This document shows, in pieces, positions 46,540-57,864 of a DNA stretch of 64,000 nt. The notes below the pieces were generated by a model. It did no database searches and was not told the origin of the DNA. It was given only the letters and a program-made list of their open reading frames with translations. Numbering within the stretch: position 1 is the stretch's first letter; each line of letters opens with the position of its first letter. Position numbers and translations under genes: made by a program. Origin of the DNA: Delphinapterus leucas (Eukaryota; Chordata; Mammalia; Artiodactyla; Monodontidae); contig NW_022098050.1 in assembly GCF_002288925.2 (NCBI RefSeq), forward strand, positions 7,768,452 through 7,832,451. The letters run 5' to 3'.

Positions 46540-48990
46540 ATATAAATATATTAGGACAGGTATTTTTCTCATAGAAGCATTTTAATGCTATAAATTTCCC
46601 TCTAAGCACAGCTTTAACTGTACCCCATGAATTTTTATACATTGTATTTTCATATTCACTCAATTCAAAATATTTTCTAATTTCCCTGAGACTTACTCTT
46701 TCACCCACAGATTATTTAAAAGTATGTTGTTTCCAAATGTTTGGAGATATTCTTGTTAGCTTTCTATTATTAATCTTTAGAAAATTTTTCTTCTAAAAAA
46801 AGAAAACAAACTGTAATTCTCACAAATCACATATTCTCTTTCAAAGAACTATATAAGGCAGATAAATTTTATTCACAAAATCCCCAAGTTGCCATTCCAT
46901 TATTGAAGTAGATAAAATACACAGAGTTCCCCTTATTAATTTGTGCTGCACATCTTGCCATTAAGAGCATCACTTTTTCCCTATCCTAAATAAAAAATCA
47001 TTGTGTGGACACACATTATGGACACAGACCACACTTGGTAGGATTTCAATTCTTTTATATTTGTTAAGGTTTGTTTTATGCCCCAAGATATGATGTATCT
47101 TGGTGAATATTCCATGTGCACTTGAAACACATGTATATTATTGTGTTGTCGGATGGAATGTTCTTTAAATGCCAGTTAGATCCAGTGAGCTAATGGCTTT
47201 GTTCAATATATTCGTTGATTTTCTGTTTACTACTTCTGTTACTAAAAAGAGTGTTAAAATTTTCAACTACAATTGTGTATTTTTTAACTTTTTCTTTTGG
47301 TTCTGTAAATTTTTGCTTCACGTACTTTTCAGTTTTTAAGTGACTACATGCCTAGGATCGTGTTTTCTTTGCAAATCTACACTTTTATCAATTTATAATA
47401 TCTCTCTTTATTTTGGGTATCTTTCTTTGTGCTAAAGTCTACTTTGTCTGATGTTAATATAGTCACTCCAGTTTTATTTTAAACTAGTATTTGCATGATA
47501 TATCTTTCTTCATCCCTTAACTTTTAGCCTACCATATTGTTATATTTGAAATGAGCTTCTTGTAAACAGCATATGGGTCGTTTCTTAAGAATCCATCTCA
47601 AAAACCTCTATTTTTTAATGAGGATGTTTAAATCATTTACATTAATCTAATTATTGATATGTTTGTATTTAGGTCTACTATTTTATAATTTTACTGTTTG
47701 TTTCCTCTGGTTGTTCTTTTCCTGCCCTTTTTAAAAGTTATTAAGCCAATTTTTATTTATTTATTTATTTTTGGCTACGCCATGTAGCTTGCAGGATCTT
47801 TGAACCTGGGCCCCGACAGTGAAAGCACTGAGTCCTAACCACTGCACTGACAGGGAATTCCCATATTTAACCAATTTTTAGTATTTTGTTGCAATTTATC
47901 TGTTGTGATTTTTGACTCCATCTCTTTGTATAATGCATTTAGTGGTTGCTCTAGGGATTAAAATATACATACTTAACTTTTCATAGTCTACTTGGAATCA
48001 GTGTTTTACAACTTTAATAGGAATATAGAAACCTTACTTCCATGTAGGTCCATTTATCTCCTCCTTGCAACTGGTAGTATGTATTACACGTACATACATT
48101 GACAACTCCATAGTTTTTGCTTACAATCATTAAACATGCTTTAAAGAACTCGAGATAGTCTACTATATTAATCCAAATATTTACCATTTATATTACTTTC
48201 CATCATTCCTGACGATTCAAGTTTCTTTCTGTTCTGTCTGTAGAATTTTCTTTAGAAATTATTTCAGGATAGATCTGTATAGATTCTAATTTCCTTCATC
48301 TGGGAATGTCTTAATTTCTCTTTCATTTCTATAGAATACTTTTGCTGGATATAAAATTCTGGGTTGGCAGCTATTTATTTCAGTGCTTGAAAAATGTTGT
48401 GCCACTTCTTGCTTCAGTGGTTTCAGATGAGAAATCCCCAGTTATTTGGGTTATTATTCTTCTATAAGTAACGTGTCTGTTTCTTCTGGCAGCTTTGAAG
48501 ATTTCTTTTCATTGTCTTCAGTTGTCATCACTTTTATTATGCTTTGTCTGGGCATGAATTTCTTTGGGTTTATCCTATTTTAGGGCCACTCAGCTTCTTG
48601 AGTATTTGATCTTTGGAAGTTTTCAGTCATCATGTATTTCAAGAATTTTTTTTCAATGTCTTACTCTTTTTCTTCTCCTCTGAGACTGCAAGGACAGGAA
48701 GGTTAGCACTTTTGGTATTGTCCCACAGCCTCTGTGGTTCTGTTCATTGTTTTTCCGTATTTTTTCTCTTTTCTTTCTAGATTAGGTCATTTTTAATTGA
48801 TTTACCTGAAAGTTCACTGACTCTTTATTCTGTCATTTCCATTCCATTATTGAGTCTACCCAGTGATTTTTTTTCTTACTTCAGTTACATTTTTCCATTC
48901 TAAAATTTCCACTTTGTTATTTTTATATTCTCTTTCTTTGTTGATACTCTCTATTTTAACTTTTGTTTCAAGAGTGCCCATGATGGCTCA
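46540..48990 (-). mobile_element. Old L1, antisense (ORF2 endonuclease to ORF1)
   Basis: Antisense signatures run in the expected order: 'aatttccctctaagcacagctttaactgtaccccatga' (46,594), 'caagatatgatgtatcttggtgaatattccatgtgc' (47,084, same block as 38,045-38,080 in copy 2), 'cagcatatgggtc' (47,567), 'gctggatataaaattctgggttggcag' (48,342), 'tctgaga...ctgcaaggacag' (48,682) and 'aagagtgcccatgatggc' (48,970). These span the ORF2 start back into ORF1. A SINE splits it at 47,756 and a younger L1 ends it. Confidence 0.8.
47756..47868 (-). mobile_element. Short CHR-type SINE, antisense
   Basis: Minus-strand reading gives GGGAATTCCCTGTCAGTGCAG (head) through 'ggggcccaggttcaaagatcctgcaagctacatggc' to a TAAA-repeat tail (47,756-47,775 on plus). 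It is flanked by AGCCAATTTTTA (47,744-47,755) and AACCAATTTTTA (47,869-47,880), a 12-bp duplication with one difference. The same short form is in L1 copy 1. Confidence 0.88.
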
Positions 48991-48998
48991 TTCAAGCA

Positions 48999-50730
48999 TT
49001 TTTATTTTTATCTATTTATTTTTTCTTTTACTTTTTTTATACAGCAGGTTCTTATTAGTCATCCATTTTATACACAACAGTGTATACATGTCAATCCCAA
49101 TCTCCCAGTTCATCACACCACCACCCCCACCATCCACCACTTTCGCCCCTTGGTGTCCATACATTTGTTCTCTACTTCTGTGTCTCAATTTCTGTCCTGC
49201 AAAGCAGTTCATCTGTACCAATTTTCTAGGTTCCACATATATGAGTTAATATATGATATTTGTTTTTCTCTTTCTGATTTACTTCACTCTGTATGACAGT
49301 CTCTAGATCCATCCACATCTCTACAAATGTCCCAATTTCGTTCCTTTTTATGGCTGAGTAATATTCCATTATATATATGTACCACATCTTCATTATCGAT
49401 TCGTCTGTCAATGGGCATTTAGGTTGCTTCCCTGACCTGGCTATTATAAACAGTGCTGCAATGAACACTGGGGTGCATGTGTCTTTTTGAATTATGGTTT
49501 TCTCTGGGTATATGCCCAGTAGTGGGATTGATGGGTCACATGGTAATTCTATTTTTAGTTAAGGAACCTCCATACTGTTCTCCATAGTGGCTGTATCAAT
49601 TTACATTCCCACCAACAGTGCAAGATGGTTCTGTTTTCTCCACACCCTCTCCAGCATTTGTTGCTTGCAGATTTTCTGATAATGCCCATTCTAACTGGTA
49701 TGAGGTGATACCTCATTGTAGTTTTGATTTGCATTTCTCTAATAATTAGTGATGTTTAGCAGCTTTTCATGTGATTCTTCACCATCTGTATATCTTCTTT
49801 GGAGAAATGTCTATGTCTTCTGTCCATTTTTGGATTGGGTTGTTTGTTTTTTTAATATTGAGCTGCATGAGCTGTTTATATATTTTGGAGATCAATCCTT
49901 TGTCTGTTGATTCCTTTGAAAATATTTTCTCCCATTCTGAGGGTTGTCTTTTCGTCTTGTTTATGGTTTCCTTTGCTGTGCAAAAGCTTTTAAGTTTCAT
50001 TAGGTCCCATTTACTTATGTTCGGTTTTATTTCCATTACTCTAGGAGGTGGATCAAAAAAGATCTTGCTGTGATTTATGTCAAAGAGTGTTCTTCCTATA
50101 TTTTCCTCTAAGAGTTTTATAGTGTCCGGTCTCACATTTAGGTCTCTAATCCATTTTGAGTTTATTTTTGTGTATGGTGTTAGGGAGTGTTCTAATTTTA
50201 TTATTTTACATGTAGCTGTCCAGTTTTCCCAGCACCACTTACGAAGAGACTGTCTTTTCTCCATTGTATATCTTTGCCTCCTTCGTCAAAGATTAGTTGA
50301 CCATAGGTGTGTGAGTTTACCTCTGGGCTTTCTATCCTGTTCCATTGATCTATATTTCTGTTTTTGTGCCAGTAGTATATTGTCTTGATCACCGTAGCTT
50401 TGTAGTATAGTCTGAAGTCAGGAAGTCTGATTCCTCCAGCTCCATTTTTTTCCCTCAAGACTACTTTGGTTATTCAGGGTCTTTTGTGTCTCCGAACAAA
50501 TTTTAAGATTTTTTTTCTAGCTCTGTAAAAAATGCCATTGGTAATTCGATAGGGAGTGCATTGAACCTGTAGACTGCTTTGGGTAGTATAGGCATTTTCA
50601 CAATACTGATTTTTCCAATCCAAGAACATGGTATATCTCTCCATCTGTTGGTATCATCTTTAATTTCTTTCATCAGTGTCTTATAGTTTTCTGCATAAAG
50701 GTCTTTTGTCTCCCTAGGTAGGTTTTAAGT
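48999..50730 (-). mobile_element. L1 of a second subfamily, 5' truncated, antisense
   Basis: A T-rich start (poly A complement, 48,999-49,040) is followed by a 3' UTR with 'ccaccacccccaccatccacc' (G-rich on the sense strand) and then ORF2. The 3' UTR differs from copies 1-3 and matches the nested fragment at 57,527-57,864. It therefore marks a different L1 subfamily. Truncation lies at about 50,730 in the text for LPKETKDLY. No clean target duplication was found, and the sequences left and right belong to two different old L1s. Confidence 0.9.
49226..50730 (-). pseudogene. L1 ORF2 C-terminal half, broken
   Basis: Stop complement at 49,226-49,228 after LTHICGT. Upstream in the minus sense are MEYYSAIKRNEIG, the cysteine-rich region (frame disrupted around 49,560-49,690), [29 protein letters not shown] and [24 protein letters not shown] (50,458-50,390). 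The remaining text to 50,730 covers the [14 protein letters not shown] block. Only the region downstream of the RT active site is present. Frameshifts lie near 50,260 and 49,555. Confidence 0.9.
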
Positions 50731-50744
50731 GTTATCAGTAAACA

Positions 50745-51270
50745 CACCAACTAAAAAAAGAGTCAGCAAATTACATAAACATAGAGTTCACAAAAGAGTG
50801 GAAAAATGACTTAAAGGTAAATGAATAGATGCTCAACCTCACAAGTCACAGAACATGTATATTAACATCATAATGAGATACCATTTCACTCCAATATTAC
50901 TGGAAAAAAATTAAAAGACTGGTACTAATATAGAATAACAGAAACTCATGGAGGTGTCATTATACCATCACTTGTGGAAAATAACTTGGTAATATCTAGT
51001 AAAGTTGAAAAGGAACACACATTATAATGCAGCATATGCACCCTTAGTTATTTGCCCTGGGGAGATTATAGCTCATATATAAAAGGAGAAGTGTACAAAA
51101 ATGTTCTTAGCAGAAGTTTTTATAATAAGCAAAAATGGGAAACAACCTAAATGCCCATGGAATAAACCAAATATGTTCTATTTATATAATGGACTTTTAT
51201 ACAGCAATGAGAATGAATGAATTCAAACTACAAGTATGAACAAGAAAGAATAAAACAAATAAAATATGAA
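50745..51270 (+). mobile_element. Old L1 ORF2 3' fragment, sense
   Basis: 'aaaaatgacttaaaggtaaatgaatagatgctcaacctcac', 'atcataatgagataccatttcactcc' ([13 protein letters not shown] coding text), 'aatgggaaacaacctaaatgcccatgg' and 'acagcaatgagaatgaatg' are an old ORF2 C-terminus. Confidence 0.75.
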
Positions 51271-51965
51271 TGAGAAAGGAAAAGTAAATTACAGTGGTAT
51301 AAATATAACATATAGTCTTCCCACGAAATATTTTTCATAAAGTTTAATATGTAAGCAATACTATATATTGCTTATATAATTGTTAACGTAGATTTATAAT
51401 TTCTTATATATGTATATGTATATAAAAAGGAAGGTATATATATGTGTGTGTGTGTGTATATATATATATTCGTCAACTGTATTAATAATGTTTAATTATG
51501 TAGGTTTATGGTAGGTACATTGTTATTGGTTTTATTACCATTTATACATTTAAAAAAATTATGGCAAAAGCCATGAGTTTGAAGTTTGTATGTGTCTTTT
51601 GTCATTTCAGTGAATCTGCTTATCCTCAGAAGGATAAGAACCAACCAAAACAGTTCCCAGACATCTTTCACTGTAGCTCCTCCTCCCTTTCTTTCCACCA
51701 TGTACAATGTAGGCCTCCACATTGGCATACCAGGTGTTCAAACATATCTTAGGTTTTATCACATTTCTGCCTTGTCTAAGATTTTCCCCTCTGTTTGGAA
51801 TGCTCTTCCCTACACGTATACCAGAACACTCTTTTCTTAAAGACATACCTCAGTCTTACTACAAGAAACTGTCCTCTGCACAGTGCTGATCTGGAACCAC
51901 CATGTACCAGCTTGCAAAAGCCAATTGTTACATTTTCAGAAAATTTTGAGACAATTGACATCACG
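51271..51965. other. No gene seen; AT microsatellite inside
   Basis: 51,405-51,472 is a compound (TA)n/(TG)n stretch. The rest has no recognisable content. Four overlapping 60-84 codon frames on both strands at 51,561-51,977 show no domain. Confidence 0.45.
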
Positions 51966-51969
51966 TTGG

Positions 51970-52085
51970 TAGCTTGAAATTGGCCATGATGAAAATATTT
52001 ATACCATGGAAATTAGCAAATGGTACAAATCAGGGCTTTTATCCTCAGAGGGTCAGTTGTTAAACATTTACCAGTATACCACTGT
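51970..52085. repeat. Dispersed repeat of unknown family, copy B
   Basis: Homologous in order and spacing to 10,221-10,353 (see there). The preceding word CATCACGTTGGTAGCTTG also corresponds to CATCAGGTTGATAGCTTG at 10,213-10,230, so homology begins slightly upstream. Confidence 0.6.
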
Positions 52086-52139
52086 CAACTCTTCCGGATG
52101 GAATTTATTCCTCCTCCCCCTATACTCTCTTGACAGTCT

Positions 52140-52310
52140 GTAGCACTCGTTACTGTTTACCTTGCACTTTAGTTTTTAATGAATGCCTCTGTCATTGTTA
52201 GCTACTCTAGGGCAGAGAGGGGTCTCATTCATCCTTATATCTCCCACAACACCTAACAGAGTCTCTTCAATATGACAGGTACTCAATAATTTTGATGAGT
52301 TGAATGCAAA
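52140..52310 (-). mobile_element. L2 LINE 3' end, antisense
   Basis: 'gttagctactctagggcagagaggggtctcattcatcc', 'cctaacagagtctcttcaatatgacaggtactcaataa' and 'tgatgagttgaatg' are the antisense L2 3' terminus. Confidence 0.7.
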
Positions 52311-52443
52311 AAAAGATTCAAGTTTCCTCCTTATCCAACCTGGAGTGAACTGGGGATGTACACTGACCCCATAGGAGGTATGGCAAGTCATATGGCAATG
52401 AGTTAGCTAATACACTTATGAAAAGAAGGGAAAAACAATTTTA

Positions 52444-52915
52444 CAGGATGGCCATCATCAAAAAATCTAGAAACAATAAATGCTGGAGAGGGTGTGGAGA
52501 AAAGGGAACACTCTTGCACTGTTGGTGGGAATGTGAATTGATATAGCCATTGTGGAGAACAGTATGGAGGTTCCTTAAAAAACTACAAATAGAACCACCA
52601 TATGACCCAGCAATCCCACTACTGGGCATATACCCTGAGAAAACCAAAATTCAAAAAGAGTCATGTACCAAAATGTCCATTGAAGCTCTATTTACAATAG
52701 CCCGGAGATGGAAGCAACCTAAGTGTCCATCATCGGATGAATGGATAAAGAAGATGTGGCACATATATACAATGGAATATTACTCAGCCACAAAAAGAAA
52801 CGAAATTGAGCTATTTGTAATGAGGTGGATGGACCTAGAGTCTGTCATACAGAGTGAAGTAAGTCAGAAACAGAAAGACAAATACCGTATGCTAACACAT
52901 ATATATGGAATTTAA
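52444..52915 (+). pseudogene. L1 ORF2 C-terminal fragment
   Basis: From 52,550 to the stop at 52,913-52,915 the frame is open: [46 protein letters not shown] and the terminal LTHIYGI. Upstream, [19 protein letters not shown] is present, but a stop occurs where the usual text would give H-P-L-W (52,541-52,549). It is truncated and lacks the endonuclease and reverse transcriptase. Confidence 0.92.
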
Positions 52916-53288
52916 GAAAAAAAAATGTCATGAAGAACCTAGGGGTAAAACAGGAATAAAGACACAGACCTACTGGAGAATGGACTTGAGGATATGGGGA
53001 GGGGGAAGGGTAAGCTGTGACAAAGTGAGAGAGAGGCATGGACATATATACACTACCAAATGTAAGGTAGATAGCTAGTGGGAAGCAGCTGCATGGCACA
53101 GGGAGATCAGCTCGGTGTTTTGTGACTGCCTGGAGGGGTAGGATGGGGAGGGTGGTGGGGAGGGAGACGCAAGAGGGAAGAGATATGGCAACATATGTAT
53201 ATGTATAACTGATTCACTTTGTTATAGAGCAGAAACTAACGCACCATTGTAAAGCAATTATACTCCAATAAAGATGTTAAAAAAAAAG
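52444..53288 (+). mobile_element. Young L1, 5' truncated, 3' end
   Basis: Begins inside ORF2 (text for [14 protein letters not shown]) and runs through the ORF2 stop at 52,913-52,915 and the 3' UTR to AATAAAG (53,268) and an A-run. It is closely related to 1-544. No convincing target duplication. Confidence 0.94.
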
Positions 53289-53398
53289 ATAACACACTTT
53301 ATAATACTCCCACACTTATACTTTTTCTTAATCCTAATAATCACTGAATTACAACTATCAGGGGAACATATTTTTATTCTTATAAAACGTACTTTTCT

Positions 53399-53607
53399 GG
53401 GCTTCCCTGGTGGCGCAGTGGTTGAGAGTCCGCCTGCCAATGCAGGGGACACGGCTTCATGCTCCGGTCCAGGAAGATCCCACATGCTGCGGAGCGGCTG
53501 GGACTGTGAGCCATGGCCGCTGAGCCTGTGCATCCGGAGCCTGTGCTCCGCAACGGGAGAGGCCACAACAGTGAGAGGCCCGCGTACCACAAAAAAAAAA
53601 AAAAAAA
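53399..53607 (+). mobile_element. CHR-2-type SINE (centrally deleted form)
   Basis: Head GGGCTTCCCTGGTGGCGCAG and the same body as the 31,072 copy, with an A-tail. A perfect 10-bp target duplication GTACTTTTCT lies at 53,389-53,398 and 53,608-53,617. Several CpG-to-TpG changes make it older than the 31,072 copy. Confidence 0.97.
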
Positions 53608-53899
53608 GTACTTTTCTACTTGTACAGATCAAATATGAGACGTGGATTCTTTTAAATTTCTTGCAGTTTGAAACAACAAAAATTGTTAAGCATTTTATAA
53701 AGTTGCCTGAAAAAAATACAACTTTACAAAAAACTAAAACAAAATACTTATAATTGAGGAAGTCTGAGAATAAAAACATGTGAAAATCACTTTCCTACAC
53801 AGCAGCATAGCAGTCTACATGCCGTAAAAAAAACTTCCCACTAAATATAACTTTAAAACCTGTTACATAAAACATTTAATTATTTGTAATGTATCAATG

Positions 53900-54805
53900 G
53901 GCCTTCAAATTTGTAACCATCGCTCAGAACTGAAAATTAAATTAAAGCAGAAACTCAGAGAGGTGAAGGAACCATTAATCTATCTTTGATCTTGAGAGCA
54001 TTTGCCAAACCAGGTGAACTTGTGCTTAAGATGTACTGGCCTCATAGACATAAAGGATAGGATACAAAGCTCTGAGCCCACCCAGAGCAAAGGTTCTGAC
54101 AGGAGAGCACCCATATGCCTATATACATGCTTACTGTTGGAACCCAACAGACTACACCTTCAAAATAGAGTGAATCAGACACCCCTTTCCACAAGGAGAC
54201 TAAAAGGCAATACTTACACTAAAATTTGGTAATGAATGGAGGGGGAAAAACTCTCCCTTGAGAATACATGTAACAACAAGTTATTCCTCATGTACACTGT
54301 AGCTGGAATTCACACAATCTCGATGATCCGATAAAACCTAAAGAGACTTAGTTAATGTGGTCCCCAGCTACACATGTCCTAGGTGCTTAACAGAAATAAA
54401 TGCAAATCTCCTTTGAATAAACTGTTTCAACCATTACCTCAAAGAATTCTCTTAAATCAAGTTCCCCAAAATATGATCTCACAGTCAAAAGGAGTAAAAC
54501 ATCAAACATGCAAAGCATGGTTAAGTGCAAAGCAGCAAAAACAATGAGCAGAGAATCAGGCCCAGAATGATGCACATGTTGAATTAGAAACACCATAGAT
54601 TTTTAAAATAGGTTCAATACTTTAACAGATACAAATGAAGGGGTTAAAATATAAATAAGGAACAAAAAGCTATGCAAATGGACAAACAGATTTGAAAAAA
54701 ACAAAGCATTTCAAAGTGACAGAAATATAACTGAAAAATTTTTTAAAACTCAATTAATGGATATAACAGCATATTATAAATAACTGATACGAAAAAATGT
54801 AAAAT
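53900..54805 (+). mobile_element. Old L1 upstream part (left of copy 3)
   Basis: The stretch resembles the 5' UTR/ORF1 side of an L1M-type element ('aacaacaagttattcctcatgtacactgtagctgg', 'aaacctaaagagacttagttaatg', 'gagcagagaatcaggcccagaatgatg', 'aatagattttaaaataggttc'-like). It continues on the other side of L1 copy 3 at 60,524. Confidence 0.5.
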
Positions 54806-54818
54806 AGAATAAGATCTG
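54806..54818. repeat. Target-site duplication, left copy
   Basis: AGAATAAGATCTG, identical to 60,511-60,523. It brackets L1 copy 3 together with its 200-bp leader. Confidence 0.93.
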
Positions 54819-55018
54819 GCTGAGCACTCACTCCCGAGCACAGGCAACGTGCAGAGAGCGAGCTTGGGGTGAAAGAGAGCTAGGCTGCACCCCCGGAGCT
54901 GCAGGGGGCTCGGCGGGGTTCCTAGAAAGCAGCTGGGAAACCCAACCACAAAGGTTACAGAATGCCCAGAGCCAATTAATATGCACACATCTGCAGATGG
55001 TTTTCAAAGAAACTAATG
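54819..55018 (+). other. Non-L1 leader: putative foreign exon(s) spliced to L1
   Basis: Exactly 200 bp between the target duplication and the first L1-matching base. The first ~110 bp are GC-rich with six CpGs, unlike the surrounding AT-rich DNA, and resemble a CpG-type mRNA 5' end. The last ~90 bp are AT-rich. It shows no similarity to the 5' UTR text upstream of the same point in copy 2 (40,111-40,232) or copy 1 (14,768-14,923). It ends in G directly before CCGTGTG, as the other two copies do at that point. It could instead be the 5' UTR of a divergent L1 subfamily. I do not recognise a source gene. Confidence 0.6.
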
Positions 55019-55515
55019 CCGTGTGCTGACAGGGTCTTGGTGCTCTGGCCTGGTGTCAGGCCTGAGCCTCTGAGGTGGGAGAGCTGAGTTCAGGACACTG
55101 GACCACCAGAGACCTCCAAGCCCCACATATTATCAAATGGCAAGAGCTCTCCGAGAGATCTCCATCTCAACCAAAAGACCCAGCTCCACTCAAAGATGGG
55201 CAAGCAACAGTGCTGGATGCCCCATGCCAATCAACCAGCAAGACAGAAACACAACCTCACCCATTAGCAGAGAGGCTGCCGAAAATCATAATAAGTTCAC
55301 AGACACCCCAAAACACACCACCGGACGTGGCCCTGCCCACCAGAAAAAGAAGATCCAGCCCCACCCACCAGAACACAGGGACTGTTCCCCTCCACCAGGA
55401 AGCCTACACAACCCACTGAACCAACCTCACCTAATGTGGGCAGACACCAAAGAGAACGGGAACTATGAACCTGCAGCCTGTAAAAGGAGAACCCAAAAAC
55501 AGTAAGCTAAGCAAA
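55019..55515 (+). promoter_or_regulatory. L1 5' UTR, 3' portion
   Basis: From CCGTGTGCTGACAGGGTCTT it matches 14,924-15,421 in copy 1, with the same CCCAC/CCACCAGAA-rich stretch and the final AGTAAGCTAAGCAAA before the ORF1 start. Confidence 0.85.
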
Positions 55516-56405
55516 ATGAGAAGACAGAGAAATACACAGCAGATGAAGGAGCAAGGTAAAAACCCACCAGAACAAACAAATGAAGAGAAAATAGGCAGTC
55601 TACCTGCAAAAGAATTCAGAGTAATGATAGTAACAGTGATCCAAAACCTTGGAAATAGAATGGAGAAAATAAAGAAACGTTTAACAAGGACCTAGAAGAA
55701 CTAAACAGCAAGCAAACAATGTTGAACAACACAATAAATGAAATTAAAAATTCTCTACAAGGAATCAACAGCAGAGTAACTGAGGCAGAAGGACAGATAA
55801 GTGACCTGGAAAACAAAATAGTGGAAATAACTACTGCAGAGAGGAATAAAGAAAAAAGAATGAAAAGAATTGAGGACAGTCTCAGAGACCTATGGAACAA
55901 CATTAAACACACCGACATTCAAATAGGGTTCCCAGAAGAAGAAGAGAAAAAGAAAGGGACTGAGAAAATATTTGAAGTGCTTATAGCTGAAAACTTCCCT
56001 AATATGGGAAAGGAAATAGTCAGTCAAGTCCAGGAAGGGCAGAGAGTCCCATACAGGATAAATCCAAGGAGAAACACGCCAAGACACATATTAATCACAC
56101 TATCAAAAATTAAATACAAAGAAAAAATATTAAAAGCAGCAAGGGAAAAACAATAAATAACATACAAGAGAATCCCCATAAGGTTAACAGCTGATCTTTC
56201 AGCAGAAACTCTGCAAGCCAGAAGGGACTGGCAGGACATATTTAAAGTGATGAAAGGGAAAAACCTACGACCAAGATTACTCTACCCAGCAAGGATCTCA
56301 TTTAGATTCGATAGAGAAATTAAAACCTTTACAGAGAAGCAAAAGCTAAGAGAATTCAGCACCACCAGACCAGCTTTACCACAAATACTAAAGGAAGTTC
56401 TCTAG
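55516..56405 (+). pseudogene. L1 ORF1, broken
   Basis: ATG at 55,516 opens MRRQRNTQQMKEQGKNPPEQ. A one-base deletion near 55,668 (in the text for K-I-Q/K-E) shifts the frame. The coiled-coil heptads NEIKNSLQGINSRVTEAEGQ and the RRM segment to RVPYRINPRRNTPRHILI are then read in one open frame (55,719-56,156). A CAA-to-TAA change after ...AAREKQ (56,154-56,156) stops it. Beyond the stop, IRLTADLSAETLQARRDW and PRLLYPARISFRFDREIK continue in the same frame to TAG at 56,403-56,405. Length 890 nt, equal to copy 2. Confidence 0.93.
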
Positions 56406-57280
56406 GCGGGAAACACAAGAGAAGGAAAAGACCTACAAAAACAAACCCAAAACAATTAAGAAAATGGTAATAGGAACATACATATCGATAATTACCTTAA
56501 ACGTGAATGGATTAAATGGTCCAAGCAAAAGACACAGGCTTGCTGAATGGATACAAAAACAACACCCATATATATGCTGTCTATAACAGAGCCACTTCAG
56601 ACCTAGGGACACATTCGGACTGAAAGTGAGGGGATGGAAAAAGATATTCCATGAAAATGGAAATCAAAAGAAAGCTGGAGTAGCAATACTCATATCACAT
56701 AAAATAGACTTTAAAATAAAGAATGTTACAAGAGACAAGGAAGGACACTACATAATGATCTAGGGATCATTCCAAGAAGATGCAACAATCGTAAATATTT
56801 ATGCACCCAAAATAGGAGCACCTCAATATATAAGGCAACTGCTAACAGCCATAAAAGGGGAAGTTGACAGTAACACAGTCATAGTAGGGGACTTTAACAT
56901 CCCACTTTCAACAATGGATAGATCATTCACACAGAAAATTAATAAGGAAACACAAGCTTTAAATGATACATTAAACAAGATGGACTTAATTGATATTTAT
57001 AGGACATTCCATCCAAAAACAACAGAATACACTTTCTTCTCATGTGCTCAAGGAACATTATCCAAGATAGATCATATCTTGGGTCACAAATCAAGCCTTG
57101 GTAAATTTAAGAAAATTAAAATCTTATCAAGTATCTTTTCCGACCACAACACTATGAGACTAGATATAAATTACAGGAAAAAATCTGTAAAAAATACAAA
57201 CACATGGAGGCTAAACAGTACACTACTAAATAACCAAAAGATCACTGAAGAAATCAAAGAGGAAATCAAAAATATCTAGA

Positions 57281-57486
57281 GGGCTTCCCTGGTGGCTCAG
57301 TGGTTGAGAGTCTGCCTGCCATTGCAGGGGACACAGGTTCGTGTCCCGGTCCAGGAAGATCCCACATGCCGCGGACTGGCTGGGACTGTGAGTCATGGCC
57401 GCTGAGCCTGCGCGTCCGGAGCCTGTGCTCCACAACGGGAGAGGCCACAGCAGTGAGAGGCCCGCATACCAAAAAAAAAAACAAAA
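57281..57486 (+). mobile_element. CHR-2-type SINE nested in L1 copy 3
   Basis: GGGCTTCCCTGGTGGCTCAG head, same centrally deleted body as 31,072 and 53,399, and a long A-rich tail. The flanks AAATATCTAGA (57,270-57,280) and AAAACCTAGA (57,487-57,496) are a degraded target duplication. The interrupted ORF2 text (I-K-K-Y-L-E-T-N-D) resumes after it. Confidence 0.95.
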
Positions 57487-57526
57487 AAAACCTAGAAACA
57501 AATGACAATGAAAACACGACGACCCA

Positions 57527-57864
57527 GTAGAGACGTGGATGGATCTAGAGACTGTTATACAGAGTGAAGTAAGTCAGAAAGAGAGAAACAAGTATCGTAT
57601 ATTAATGCATATATGTGGAACCTAGAAAAGTGGTACAGATGAACTGGTTTCCTGGGCAGAAATAGAGACACGGTTGTAGAGAACAAACATATAGACACCA
57701 TGGGGGGAAAGTGGTGGTGGGGGGTGGTGGTGGTGGGATGAATTGGGAGATTGGGATTGACATATATACACTAATATCTATAAAATGGATAACTAACAAG
57801 AACCTGCTGTATAAAAAAATAAATAAAATAAATCCAAAAGTTCAAAAAAAAAAAAAACCCACCC
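57527..57864 (+). mobile_element. Second-subfamily L1 3' end nested in L1 copy 3
   Basis: Begins in ORF2 C-terminal text (W-M-D-L-E-T-V-I-Q-S-E-V-S-Q), passes a stop after HICGT and a very G-rich 3' UTR (57,701-57,738), and ends in an A-tail. It is flanked by CACGACGACCCA (57,515-57,526) and CACAACAACCCA (57,865-57,876). The two differ only at two CpG positions, both changed to CpA on the right, so this is a genuine 12-bp target duplication aged by CpG decay. The same subfamily is at 48,999-50,730. Confidence 0.93.
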
